From Symbiodinium natans (taxonomy: Eukaryota; Sar; Dinophyceae; Suessiales; Symbiodiniaceae): DNA of 64,000 nt. The first letter of the stretch is position 1; every line of letters starts with the position of its first letter. A model generated the notes under the pieces. It saw only the letters and a list, made by a program, of their open reading frames with translations. It did no database searches and was not told the DNA's origin. A program made the position numbers and the translations under genes. Shown here piece by piece: positions 45,540 to 55,800 of the stretch. The stretch lies in the NCBI GenBank assembly GCA_905221605.1, contig CAJNDS010002456.1:279795-343794 (forward strand), read 5' to 3'.

Positions 45540-45945
45540 CCCAGTAACAGGCCCTTGGCTGAAACCTCCAAGAGTTCCACTAAACATAAAAGAGCTTCCC
45601 TATGTTTATTCGTTTAAGGTTGAGACACAGACCCTATTCCCAAACACTTGCAAACGAGTAATGTTCAGGACTAGAAATGCTACGGGTGCCTGCGGGGTGT
45701 ACCCTTAGTGTTTAGCCCTATGCATGTAAACCCTATGTGATGAAGATTTTAGGCTTAAACCTATTCCAAAGCCTTACGTTTTCCCTCGCCACTAGAGAAA
45801 TTTCACTTAACCCTATTCGTTGACGGTTTAGGCTGACACCGTGTTCCAAAACCCTAAAACTGAGATTTTCCCTCGCCACCGAAGAAATTCCGCTAAAGCC
45901 CAGACTCTATTCCCAACATTACATCGAGTATTGTTTAGGAATGTA
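45540..45945. repeat. Nested degenerate repeats with about 80- and 275-bp spacing
   Basis: TTTTCCCTCGCCACTAGAGA near 45779 recurs as TTTTCCCTCGCCACCGAAGA near 45867. AGACCCTATTCCCAAACACT near 45629 recurs as AGACTCTATTCCCAACATTA near 45902. CCCTAAAAC and TTTAGG words are mixed in. Confidence 0.55.
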
Positions 45946-45950
45946 CTATA

Positions 45951-46245
45951 AATATTACTTTTGCTATTGCTACGATTACTATTACTATTCCTATTACTAT
46001 TACTATTACCATTACTATTACTATTACTATTACTATTACTATTACTAGTACTATTACTATTACTATTACTATTACTATTACTATTACTATTACTCTCACT
46101 ATTACCATTACCATTACTATTTCGATTATTATTACTATTATTACGATTACTATTCCTCGTACTATTTCTATTCTGATTATTATCCATATTACTATTACGA
46201 TTACTATTACTATTACTATCATTAGTACTAGTCCTTTTGCTTTGA
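45951..46245. repeat. (ACTATT)n microsatellite
   Basis: Nearly 300 bp of ATT ACT trinucleotides with scattered substitutions, directly followed by a GGGTTTATAG tract (46280-46368). Confidence 0.9.
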
Positions 46246-46369
46246 CCATCACTACTACTATCACGATGACTGTTGCTGGGTTTATGGGGTTAGAGGCTTT
46301 GTAGGGTTTATAGGGTTTAGAGGGCGAGTAGGGTTTATAGAGGGTTTATAGGGTTTATAGTGTTTATAG

Positions 46370-46505
46370 TACCACTGCTACTTCTCCTACATTGGCCCCA
46401 AGAATTGGCAGTACATGGGCGAGGTGCCTACGCTGCGCCTTAGCGACGTGGAGCGTCGGGCCCGAGCCGAGCTCCAGGCAAGGCTGAAGGCCGGGGAAGA
46501 GCTTG
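46370..46505 (+). CDS. Coiled-coil gene exon 3
   Basis: It starts exactly where a telomere-like GGGTTTATAG repeat ends, with the repeat supplying the acceptor TTTATAG. It encodes YHCYFSYIGPKNWQYMGEVP followed by TLRLSDVERRARAELQARLK and AGEEL, then GTTTCG. The first half is aromatic and globular and the second half a charged helix, as in exons at 44268 and 47286. The coding signal is strong. Confidence 0.5.
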
Positions 46506-47130
46506 GTTTCGGGCTTGGGGTTTAGGCTTTGGGGTTAAGCGTTTAGAGTTTAGGTTTTTTTTGGGGGGGGGTTTTGCGCAAGCATTGGTGCCACGTGGGA
46601 CACTTCCACAGCAATGAGTGAGTTTTTTTGTTTGGAGGGAGGGGGAGGGGGAATCTAGGGAAAGCAAAGCACTCTTGAACTCTTGCAAGGCACAACTGTG
46701 ATTCGCCTTATTTGAGCATGCCTTTCAATCTTCCGACCGTACAATCAAACGCGGTCGCGCTGCTGAGAAGCCGACTAGGGCAGCACTGTCTTTAAGTAGC
46801 AGCGCAGACATTTCGTGCTATTCTAGCTGTTTTGGTGCAAGCTTTCACATCGTGCAGTACCTTGGAGGATGATGTTCGTGACGACACTTGTAGCTTCTTT
46901 CGCTCAAAGTTCCGTGCATCTTCGTTCAGGCGGAGGAGCGCCAAATTGCAGAAGAGAGGCCCCTTGCAAGGGCAGGGCACCGCCGCATTCTTAGCGACCC
47001 TCTCGAAGTTCTCTAAGCGGTAGATGTTGAGGGTTGTTTTTAGGAGCGGAGCCCTAAAGTGGCATGTACTGCGCGGTGCCCAAGTACCGATAAATACATG
47101 CTGCTGGCTTAGTATTTGGGAGATTAAAAA

Positions 47131-47263
47131 CATTGGGGGGGTTCCCGAAATTCAGTAGAAACACCCACTTGGATGACTTCAAAAAGGACCCCTCCCCTCC
47201 CCCCCCCCCCAAAAAAAGAAAAAGGGACGACCAACCCCGACTTTTTGTGGAACCCCGCCCCCG
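47131..47263. mobile_element. Degenerate inverted-repeat element of the 5721 family
   Basis: The left end ATTGGGGGGGTTCCCGAAAT pairs roughly with the right end CGACTTTTTGTGGAACCCCG. The arms contain long C runs. More diverged than the other copies. Confidence 0.35.
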
Positions 47264-47285
47264 CCCCCCCCCCCATTTCCGCCAG

Positions 47286-47338
47286 GGCCAAAGCCCAGCT
47301 CCAAGCCAGGCTCCAGGCTCGCCCAGCTGTGCGGTGCG
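47286..47338 (+). CDS. Coiled-coil gene exon 4 (short)
   Basis: After ccccatttccgccag the frame reads AKAQLQARLQARPAVRC, then GTACGG. The repeated AKAQLQARL pattern matches neighbouring exons. Confidence 0.4.
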
Positions 47339-47736
47339 GTACGGTTAAAAGAAATTCGGCGGTGGGTGCCAATTGATATTCCAAGATCTGTCATAGTAAA
47401 GATATGCCATAGAAAATGTTGTAGGATCTGGCATCGTCATAGGCTCGTTTTGGTTTCTGAATCTGAAGCCGAATTCACTTGGGGTGTGTTTTGAGAGGGG
47501 GGGGTAGGACCTTAGGAAGTGCTCTACTTGTAGTCGTATCTTGGCATGGCCTTGCCCCGGTCAATGTGGAAAGCAAACAGAAGCAACGAGATGCAGCACA
47601 CTGCAGCAGTTGCGCTGCCACAAGCCCAAGCTGAGGCCTGAGACAACCTGAGCCATATTGGAATACATATATGATATTATTTTAAGTGTGTATATAGATA
47701 TATATGAGTGTACATATATACATAGATAGTACACTA

Positions 47737-47771
<35 letters not shown>

Positions 47772-47873
47772 CATATGTGTATATATATATGTATAATTGC
47801 ATACAAGATTACACGATGTTCGCGAGTCTCTCGGAATATTCTCGGAACATGTGGCTGCCGAAGGCTGAATCCG

Positions 47874-47937
47874 CACAGGCACAAGCCAAGGCCCTGGCGG
47901 AGGCCGAGGCTCAGGCGAAGGCGTCCCCAACTCTGTG
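47874..47937 (+). CDS. Coiled-coil gene exon 5
   Basis: Encodes AESAQAQAKALAEAEAQAKA then SPTL and ends at a perfect GTAAGT donor. Strongly Ala/Glu/Gln/Lys-rich helix. The frame extends upstream in phase (SRNMWLPK), so the start is approximate. Confidence 0.5.
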
Positions 47938-48317
47938 GTAAGTTCATTATCATGCTGAACATCGTATGATCATTTGTGGTGCAGGTGCGGCTCGGCGGTT
48001 TTGCATTTGAGGGGTTGTTGGTTGTTTCAGGTTTTGCGTGTCTGACAGAAGGGCTCTGCAAAAGCCACTCGTAGAGGGGAGGGGAATCGTTCCGCGAGCC
48101 CAGAGCAGGATAGGACATGCCCAAAAGTTGCCTTCGAACTTAAAGGAAGCTGCGGGGCTGCTCTCAGCTTCACTTCAGGGATCGTCGATAAGTTGACGTA
48201 GTTGTGGGCTTGCTTCGGATCGCTGGGCATCTCTGAGCACGCTACCCGACCCTGCTGAGCTGTTGCCAAGTGGGCCAAGCGCTGGTCTTAGAAACACTTT
48301 GCAGCATGCCCTTTGAG

Positions 48318-48487
48318 GATTTATGGAAGCATTGCGCGAGGAGCAGCGCTCGATCCCACTTCTCAGCCTCAAGCATCTCCTCGAACGTCGTGAGGCGCGC
48401 GCGGAGGCGGAAAGGGTCCGGGCGCTCGAGGCCCAGGCCCGTGCCCGAGCGGAGGAGGCTGCGCGGCAGAAGGCGCTGATGTGCTGA
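48318..48487 (+). CDS. Coiled-coil gene exon 6
   Basis: Encodes MEALREEQRSIPLLSLKHLL, then ERREARAEAERVRALEAQAR and ARAEEAARQKALMC with TGA at 48485. GTAAGT follows at 48489, so the stop lies at the very end if this exon is spliced. A clear heptad-type Ala/Arg/Glu helix. A TG microsatellite follows. Confidence 0.5.
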
Positions 48488-49298
48488 AGTAAGTGTAAGT
48501 GTGTAAGTGTGTGTGTGTGTGTGTGTCTGTATGTATTCACGTATTAGAACATTGCTCAAGTACAACAAGTGAATCATATGTATGTATATGCGCATAGTGG
48601 TGTTTATTTTGTGGACTCGATCTGTATGTCTATTGACTTGTTTATGTGCATATTTTGTACACTGAGTCGATTTGCAAAGGCTCCAGCTTTCACTGCTTTC
48701 GGATGACCCGACTACAAGCCCTTGCTCAGCACCCTCAAAGAATTCACAGAGGATGATTCCACAGGCCAAGTTCAGCACGCAGGCGAGTGCAAGGAACCTT
48801 GAAAGTGGACCACGAAGCATCTCCTAAGTCCAACGTCATCGCTCATAATGTTGCCCCCAGTTTTCGTAGGGCCACCAAACACGTTGAGGAGAACCTGGGC
48901 TGAAACCAAGGCCCTTAAGCCCTGAAACCTTTACGGCCAGAAGGTCTGAAACCAGCCCCCATACCTGAAGCTTTCAGGGCCTTAACGCCTGAAGTTTTCC
49001 TGCCTTCCTTGGCTGAATCCAAGGCGCTTGACCTTGTCCCAAAAAACTACCACCCCCCTCCCCAACTCACATCACCCCCAACAAACTGAGTTTGCAGAAT
49101 ACTTTTGGGAAACCCCGGGCCCAGAAAGTATGAACAGCACGCGTAGACTTAAACCCGAAAATCTGGAAGGCCTGCGCAGTATTCCCCTGCAATCCCCAGG
49201 TTCTCTGAAAAGTATCCATCTGAAGAACAGTCAAAGCCGTTCATATAGGCAATACTCAAAAGGTCTCAAGACCACTCCCCCAGCCCATCCCCCAAGAG

Positions 49299-49508
49299 AG
49301 TTTGTCTGAAAGACTGGAGGCCAGGGAGAAGGCCGAGGCTGAGGCGAGGGCCAAGGCCAAAGCCAAGCTTGAGAAGGAGCAAAAGGAGCACCAGCTGCAT
49401 CAGCAGCAGCTGCAGCAGCAGCAGCTCCAACAGCAGCAGCTGCAACAGCAGCTGCAGAAGGCTGCGGCGGCGAAAGCCAAGGCCCAATGCTTTGAACAGT
49501 TTACTCCG
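49299..49508 (+). CDS. Coiled-coil gene exon 7 with Gln-rich tract
   Basis: Exactly 70 codons between tcccccaagag and a GTGCTT donor. It encodes SLSERLEAREKAEAEARAKA, then KAKLEKEQKEHQLHQQQ, a CAG-coded Gln/Leu tract of about 25 residues, and QKAAAAKAKAQCFEQF. A CA microsatellite follows in the presumed intron. The strongest coding signal of the group. Confidence 0.55.
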
Positions 49509-50229
49509 GTGCTTGGGTCCTCCCTATTTTTACACACACACACACACACACACAAACACACACAACTCGCGAAATGGTGCAGCTGTAGACCATACCATCT
49601 GCTGATGGGGAGGGGGCGTGGGTTTTGGGACTGACCTTCCCCGATGGTGCAGGTTTGGAGTACACTCTTGCAATGAATGAAAGTTGGGTGGTCAGACATC
49701 GCTAGTGCTTACAGCAACTTCGAAGGCATCGTGAAACTGTCAAGTTCTCGCCGGCTGAAGGTTCCGCCCAACTCAGTGCACCCAAATGTAGGGAGTGTTG
49801 AGTTTTCCGTTTCTGTGACGCGTGGAAACTCTAAATCCCGACAGAGAACTTGATAGGCTGAAAGCCTTAAAGCCCGAAGCCTAAAACCGTGAAACCTAAG
49901 CCTGGTTGACTTGTGATGGAAATTCGTCATTTTCAAGCTCGGTGATTGCAGGCATGAAGCTACAGAAGCCTGTGATAGGTGAGTATTAAGGAACCGCACG
50001 TGTGCCAAACAGTTGATCTGCAGGTAAGTTCACACGATTTGTCATTGCACGTGAGTGTCAATACAGCTTTATGGTTCTTCTGGATCACATTTCAAGCCCA
50101 TAAGGCTGGCAGGCTAAGGCTTTTGCCGTTTCATGTCTCGCAACCAACACGAGCCGTGTTGCTTGGTGTTTGTTGCCTTCCACGCCCGTGTGAATCGGCA
50201 CTTTCTGCAAGGTGAACGTGCAGTAAGCC

Positions 50230-50577
50230 ATGAGTTGTTGCAACAAGCTGTGCGCCCAAGCTCCAAATTTACCAGAAATTCGAAAACCTCTTCAACCTAA
50301 AGCCCTGAAGGGAGCGGCACGCCCGGAGCTCGAGGTGGGCGCCGGCACCTTGTGCAGATGCGTGATATTGCGTGTTTCGGATGCAGGGTGGAAACTTTCA
50401 GCTGCAAAAAGGCGTTTTTCTTCAGACCCCGTAACTGTGGCCCCGGAGAGAGGGCAAAGCGGCAAAGCGCGAAGACCTGAGGAATCTCCGAAGGCTCTTG
50501 AAAATTTCTCAGTACCTTTTCGCGCACTTGTAGAGGTTCAAGATGTAAAATGTAGAGAAAATGTAATATTGCTTTAG
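50230..50577 (+). CDS. Uncertain 115-codon frame
   Basis: Reads MSCCNKLCAQAPNLPEIRKP, then later VILRVSDAGWKLSAAKRRFS and FRALVEVQDVKCRENVILL. The composition is acceptable but the upstream third includes CCTAAAGCCCTGAAG telomere-like words and the minus strand is also open. No family recognised. Confidence 0.2.
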   Translation: MSCCNKLCAQAPNLPEIRKPLQPKALKGAARPELEVGAGTLCRCVILRVSDAGWKLSAAKRRFSSDPVTVAPERGQSGKARRPEESPKALENFSVPFRALVEVQDVKCRENVILL

Positions 50578-50872
50578 CCGAATGTGGCGATACTTGCCGT
50601 GTTTGGCACTGGAACACCCTTTGCCTGCTGTCATCGGGTCTGTCGGCTAGACTATGAAGTGCTGCGCCGTACTGTCGCTGCGCCATAGATTTAAACCCAT
50701 ACAGTACGTGAAATACTATATTATACTATGCAGACAGGTAGCCTGGTGTGCAAGCTCTGAGGTGTAATGTAGGCTTGCCGCACTTCTTTTCTACCAAAGA
50801 GGGAACTTACAGGCATATTCAGTGCACGTAGCCTGCTGCAACCTTGTACAGCATCCCTGCACGCGACTGCAG

Positions 50873-50957
50873 GCGAAGGCAAAAGCCAAGGTGCCCGGAG
50901 CGTTGACAAGTTTGGACAAGCAGCAATCTCACAGCCTGCTCGTATGGACCTTCCTAG
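50873..50957 (+). CDS. Coiled-coil gene exon 8 (tentative)
   Basis: After cgcgactgcag the frame reads AKAKAKVPGALTSLDKQQSH then SLLVWTFL, then GTTTGC. The AKAKAK start matches the end of the preceding exon's AAAAKAKAQ. Confidence 0.35.
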
Positions 50958-51017
50958 GTTTGCCCCCCGGATTGGTGTTTACACTCAGATTCGGTTGTGG
51001 CGTCTTGGGGGAAGGGT

Positions 51018-51019
<2 letters not shown>

Positions 51020-51061
<42 letters not shown>
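51020..51061. repeat. Uninterrupted run of 42 G
   Basis: The longest perfect G run in the window. The count may be inexact, since such runs are hard to sequence. Confidence 0.9.
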
Positions 51062-51062
<1 letters not shown>

Positions 51063-51192
51063 GGCATGGCAACGGCAGGGAGCCTAGGCATTGAAGTAGG
51101 GAGGCCCAACTTGTACATACTAATTCAGCAAGCCGTTTCAGGGACCCAAAATGCCTCCTCTAGCAACCACTCAGATTGAAGCTCGGCCTTAG

Positions 51193-51208
51193 CATTATAT
51201 ATATATAT

Positions 51209-51250
<42 letters not shown>
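51193..51250. repeat. (TA)n microsatellite
   Basis: TATATA with one AGAG interruption, followed by a T/A-rich stretch to about 51400. Confidence 0.9.
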
Positions 51251-51251
<1 letters not shown>

Positions 51252-51692
51252 TTTCTTGTTGTTTCTTGTTGTTATCTTCATCTTATTTTTTTGAGTTTTT
51301 TTAATCATAATTTCTCTTATTACTGTTATTCGTATTAGAACTATTAGTATTATCAATAATATTAATATTGTTGATATTATTAAGATAATTTGTATGATTC
51401 ACATCGTTCTAACAAGCTCTGCAGGCACCGCCAAGTTCAGGCCTGGCAAAAGGGTAGCGTCTCGTGGGAAGTTCGCGTCTTATACCAGGAGACGGGATGA
51501 ATCATGGCCATTTTGGAGTTGTAGAAGTTTTTGGGTCTAGGGTTTAGGGCCACAGCATGTCATAGAAAGGTAAAGGTGGCCTTCGCACCGACCAATCACA
51601 TTCGTAGAGCCGGACTGCATCTCCCCTGGCGAGGTGGCAGCCGCCCATCGCAAGCACAGGATCGCTGCATGTTGGTAGATGTGCCCAGGTTT

Positions 51693-51804
51693 GTGATGTG
51701 GGGGGGGGGGGGGGGGTTTAGGAAAATAGAGGTACCCTTTTTGGGGGGTCCTATAGTAAGGATGATTATAGGGGTACCCCTATTTTCGGAAACCCCCCAT
51801 GTGG
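51693..51804. mobile_element. Short inverted-repeat element with expanded G run in its left end
   Basis: The right end is GGGGTACCCCTATTTTCGGA then AACCCCCCATGTG. The left end is GTGATGTG, a run of 17 G, then TTTAGGAAAATAGAGGTACC. The left G run stands where the consensus has five or six G, so the run appears to have grown inside the element's terminal repeat. Confidence 0.75.
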
Positions 51805-51821
51805 GTATAATCGAATTGAGG

Positions 51822-51822
<1 letters not shown>

Positions 51823-51849
<27 letters not shown>
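51823..51849. repeat. (CT)n microsatellite
   Basis: Thirteen CT units, just downstream of the inverted-repeat element. Confidence 0.9.
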
Positions 51850-51854
<5 letters not shown>

Positions 51855-51933
51855 CACGGGGAGCAGGTTTGTTGAGCGTGTATCAGTTGAGGCTTCACGG
51901 GTTTATGACAGATCAATCTCTCACTTGCTGCAG

Positions 51934-52116
51934 GCGGAAGATCCGCTCGTGCCATGCCCAGTTTCAGATGATGACATGCCCAGCAATGAGAGCAGCGAAA
52001 ACTTCATCATGAGCATTCGCTTTCGTGGAGATGGCATTTCCAGATTTGGGCTCCTAGCACGCCAGCACGTGCAGCAGCGGTGGCCGTTCAAAACCGGGGA
52101 CCGGAGCGGACTCTGA
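51934..52116 (+). CDS. Candidate terminal exon, unknown protein
   Basis: After a good acceptor (ctctcacttgctgcag) the frame encodes 60 residues, AEDPLVPCPVSDDDMPSNES, then SENFIMSIRFRGDGISRFGL, LARQHVQQRWPFKTGDRSGL and TGA. A convincing coding block: an acidic start, then a basic compact part. It could end the coiled-coil gene or be separate. Confidence 0.5.
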   Translation, partial: AEDPLVPCPVSDDDMPSNESSENFIMSIRFRGDGISRFGLLARQHVQQRWPFKTGDRSGL

Positions 52117-52129
52117 TCAGTCCATTCGA

Positions 52130-52285
52130 AGTAGCCTGAACCTCCCCTACAGCCCTAGAACCCAAAGCCAAGCAAAACCCTCAAGCCCAAAAAATGCAAA
52201 ACCCAACGAAGCCCTAAAACCCTAGGGCCCAAAAACCCACGACTAAAGCCCTAGAAACTCAATAAGTCCCTAAACCCGTGCCCGC
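52130..52285. repeat. Telomere-like CCCTAAA tract
   Basis: CCCTAGAACCC, CCCTAAAACCCTAGGG, CCCTAGAAACTC and CCCTAAACCCG words right after the terminal exon above. Confidence 0.6.
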
Positions 52286-52564
52286 AACTCCGGCAGCCCC
52301 ATGCTTCACTCTGCCGCGTCTCAAGGTGCCGGTCAAAAGAGAGACCTCCCGGCCATCCCGGCTGGATTTTCAGCTCCCTACTTCAGATCTTGAAGTTTGG
52401 GAGACATCGGTTTGTCAGGTCATGCTGTGATGTTGTGATAAGGGTTTTGTTGGTATTCTGGTTGGAGTATTATGGTATTGTAATATTGTAGTATTGCAGC
52501 ATTGTTCAGATTTGGAATATCATCATAATCAGAGTACAACATAGTTGTATTCATCTCATAACCA

Positions 52565-52760
52565 TTGTAAACGCTTGCACGCGATGCCTCGGCAGTCGGG
52601 CCGGCCCAGGACAGGAAAGGAGGAAAGAGGGTTTCTGGCCTCAAAAAAGGGGGAGGGGGTTCCAGAAGGGGTCCGGGGTGTCAGGGGCGGTCCCAGGAAA
52701 AGGAGACTGGATCCGGGTCTGCTTTTCCAAACGCTTCCCGGCAGGAAGCCGAGGCGAATG
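52565..52760. repeat. Dispersed inverted-repeat family 2, copy 2
   Basis: The left end TTGTAAACGCTTGCACGCGA continues to GCCTCGGCAGTCGGGCCGGC. The right end GGATCCGGGTCTGCTTTTCC continues to CGGCAGGAAGCCGAGGCGAA. Ends match copy 1 (25527-25667) in order and orientation with about one difference per ten bases; the middle differs and is longer. Confidence 0.65.
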
Positions 52761-53380
52761 TAAGTCGAGACGAACCTCGGTAACAACGGCAGGTCTCCTA
52801 GCCCGAACCAGTCTGCGGAGGCAAGCGTGGACGTATGATGCTCGTGTTTCAGGGTGTGTAGAAGGGGGGGGGGGGGTAGGTTTGGGTTTGCTGTCTATCT
52901 GGCTGATCCGCTTGGATCGCTTCATTTGAAGGAGGTTCAATCTTGTAGGATGTCGCTCTTGTCCAAAAGGCCTTACGAGTTACAAACGAAAGCAAGTCAT
53001 TACTATCAGCTGTCGGTGGCCACGGCAGTGCAACTGCGTTTGGCATGTGTTCAGCATTCCAGCTGCTACTGTGGCGGCAAGCAACCATATGCATCCCAAG
53101 TTTGCGCAGGTCTTTTGAGCAAGCCTGCAAGGTATCAGTAGCATCATAAGTCCTGCGAACCTCAACATGATGAGCTCAGTTCAGTCGCTGCAAGCGGCAG
53201 CATTCAGCTCCAGTACGCTGACAGCACGACAAGGAAAGCGAGTCAGACTCCGGAACCTTCACTGGGTTGCTTGTTCAGTCGCCAATCAATGGAACGGACA
53301 ATGTGACAAATGTGACAGCTTGAGTCGATCTGGCCGCTGGCCTTTCCGTGTCCGAACGTGCTGAAAATTGGAGTGTCAAG

Positions 53381-53605
53381 CCACGAGTTATCCTCTGGTT
53401 CTCCTATGAACCCATTGAGGTAGCTACGAAAGTCCGAATTATAATGAGAAGGCGCTTGCTTGAATTCAGTGCTGAACCGAAAGCTCTGTGGCCGCAGGCT
53501 AGAGCCGCTCGCGCTCGCAAGGCGGACGCGGGGCGGTTTCATCCGCAGGGGGAAAGCCATCTCAAACATTTCAAACCCAAAGAAGTTCTCCCCAAAACCA
53601 ACTGA
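53381..53605 (+). CDS. Candidate exon, unknown protein
   Basis: After ggagtgtcaag the frame reads PRVILWFSYEPIEVATKVRI, then IMRRRLLEFSAEPKALWPQA and RAARARKADAG, TGA at 53603. The first 30 residues look like paired strands and the rest is basic. Beyond about 53520 other plus frames are also open, so the true end may be earlier (AAG before GCGGAC at 53520). Family not recognised. Confidence 0.4.
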   Translation, partial: PRVILWFSYEPIEVATKVRIIMRRRLLEFSAEPKALWPQARAARARKADAGRFHPQGESHLKHFKPKEVLPKTN

Positions 53606-54975
53606 GGAGCCGCTGCCTTCGAGAAAGAAGCTTCACGAAGATCTGCCTTCTTAGGGTGCTTCTTGCGACTAGAAGTTTTGCAAGCTCCTGCTGGCCTCAG
53701 GCAGAGGATAAGGCGCCAGAAGAGAGGCGTCGACCCCAGACTCAGAGCTGTGCGGAGGAGAAGGGCCATTCAGACAGCAATCTTGGTGCAACCTGCCGGA
53801 ATGCTTTCAGTCCGAAAAAAAACTGAGCAGAATCAAGAGTCCCCGGCAGTACTCCCCCAATGCCTCCTTGATTGCTTGGTCGGTTGTTTGCTTTCTTTGC
53901 CTTCCAAAAACGTCCCAACAAAGTAGCACGACAGCACGTAGCCACTGGTTTCTGGAGGAGCCTTTTGCATGTAGGCGTGGTGGCAGACACTTCTGGCGGG
54001 AGTCCTTATGTCAGTTTCATCTCACCTTGTCGGCACCTTGAGCATGACATCTGAACCGCATCGGCGGTTGAGATGAGCTAGGCCCTCTTAGATGCTTAGT
54101 TGGATAATAAGTTGCAAGGAGTCATACTGTCCTGTTCTCCATCTGCCAGGGTTCGGCCTACACATCCGGCAAAGCAAAAGGCTGCCTGCTCCTGGCTGAT
54201 GCGTGCAAGACCGCAGTGGATGCAAATCTGGCTTGAACGACTCGTAAATAATGAACCACCCAGAGAAGAATTGCAAGAACTGCCCGGTAGGCCAACCATT
54301 CTCGTATTTGCAAGGCAGCCCCCAAAAGATATCCCAAAATCCTATAACAGTCCTATAACCGTACTATAACCCTTCTTATTTAATGGCAGTGCCACCGACC
54401 CCAAGTCCCAAGTGCGGGCGCTGGCGGGGGGGGTGAGGGGGAGCTCTGAAATTTCCTTTTAAGGCAGGCGGGGTGGGGGAATGGCGAGGTGATTTCAAGA
54501 TAAAGGGTACAGGGATGCAATCGAGCGCTGAAAACACTTCATTTCAAAGCAAAGCAGCATGGGAACAGGTGCTCGAAACAGCAGTTTGGGAGGGTGCGGG
54601 GGTAGGTCAGGTGGCGGGTATAGTACTTGTAGGTAGGCAAGGGGGTAGGTGGGCAGGCAGCGGGGTAGGGGGTAGGGAGGTGGTAGGTGGTAGGGTAGGT
54701 AAGTAGGTGGTAGGGAGACGAAGCACTCCGGGCAGGGAGGGCGGTGCAGGAGGTTGGGCGCAGGCTGCACCAGGGGTAGGGGTGGTGGGCGGCCCTTCTT
54801 AAACACTACATGATGGGATGAGAGAGGGGTGCAGATGAGGGCGGTGGGTAGGGCGATGTCCGAGAATGGGTATTCACTAACGCCTCCCCCGCCTGAGCAG
54901 GGGTCAGCGGATAGTAGGAACCCCCTCAGAAGGGGGAAAGCATGAGAATTAGGGGGGTGAGTGCCCTGCCCCCAG

Positions 54976-55062
54976 CCGGCGCCGGTGGCGGCGCGCACGC
55001 GGCCTGAGGGTCCAAAGGCTTCAGCATCCAAGGCTAAGGCGCTGCCATGCGGGGGCTTTAGG
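54976..55062 (+). CDS. Candidate exon, Ala/Lys/Pro-rich
   Basis: After ccctgcccccag the frame reads PAPVAARTRPEGPKASASKA then KALPCGGF, before GTTGAG and a GGGTTTAGGG tract. The lysine/alanine end resembles the coiled-coil exons at 47-51 kb, so it may be a distal exon of that gene. Confidence 0.35.
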
Positions 55063-55701
55063 GTTGAGGGATGTTGAGGGTTTAGGGTGGGATGATGGCG
55101 ACTCAACCGTGCAACTGTTTCGGGCCGCAAGCTCTATTACACAATAGAGCAAGTTCATGTCTCAGAGTCTCGGATCATGGAGGTTTTGCAGGACACGACA
55201 TCACGGTCTTTGTGTAGCTTGTTCGTGTTAGGTCCTGCCGGGTTCGTCGCCAAAGCATGCACGTCGGCCTGGGCGTCATGAGAACACTGAACACTCTAGT
55301 CTTGGGCACAGTTTAGGCAGCAGTTGCCCGCACTTCCTTCGAGCATCCTGAACCAGACTGGGCAGGCTTCTCCGCCCCCACAGCAAGGCTCGCAATGCTT
55401 TGTGCTTTCTATACTAAGCTTGATCAATTTACATTGAAATGGGACCCTGATTCTAAGCCCGGAACCATTAAACCACGGGCCTGGGCTGGTTCCGAGTAAT
55501 GGATCCAAGATGGTCGAAGCACGTCTTCTCTGTGTTGGGGTTTAGGGCTTACGCACTTTGAGTTCCGACAGTTCGCGAGGGTCAACGTGTGATTTGCCCA
55601 AGTGGCATGGTTCAGAAAGTCGCTTCCTACTGGATCTTTTTGGCTTGAATGGCTTTCGTCCGTTTGGAAACGCTCGCCGTGTTTTGCTTCTTTTCTTGCA
55701 G

Positions 55702-55800
55702 GGCTTCGAAGTACGCTTTGATGCAAAAGCTCTTGATTTGCAAGGCACACGACCTGGAAATCTAAACAGGTTGTGGAACTGGCCGGGCTTAGCTTCGTAG
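55702..55800 (+). CDS. Candidate terminal exon, unknown protein
   Basis: After a strong acceptor (gtgttttgcttcttttcttgcag) it encodes GFEVRFDAKALDLQGTRPGN then LNRLWNWPGLAS and TAG. Short but with one of the best acceptors in the window. Confidence 0.4.
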   Translation, partial: GFEVRFDAKALDLQGTRPGNLNRLWNWPGLAS

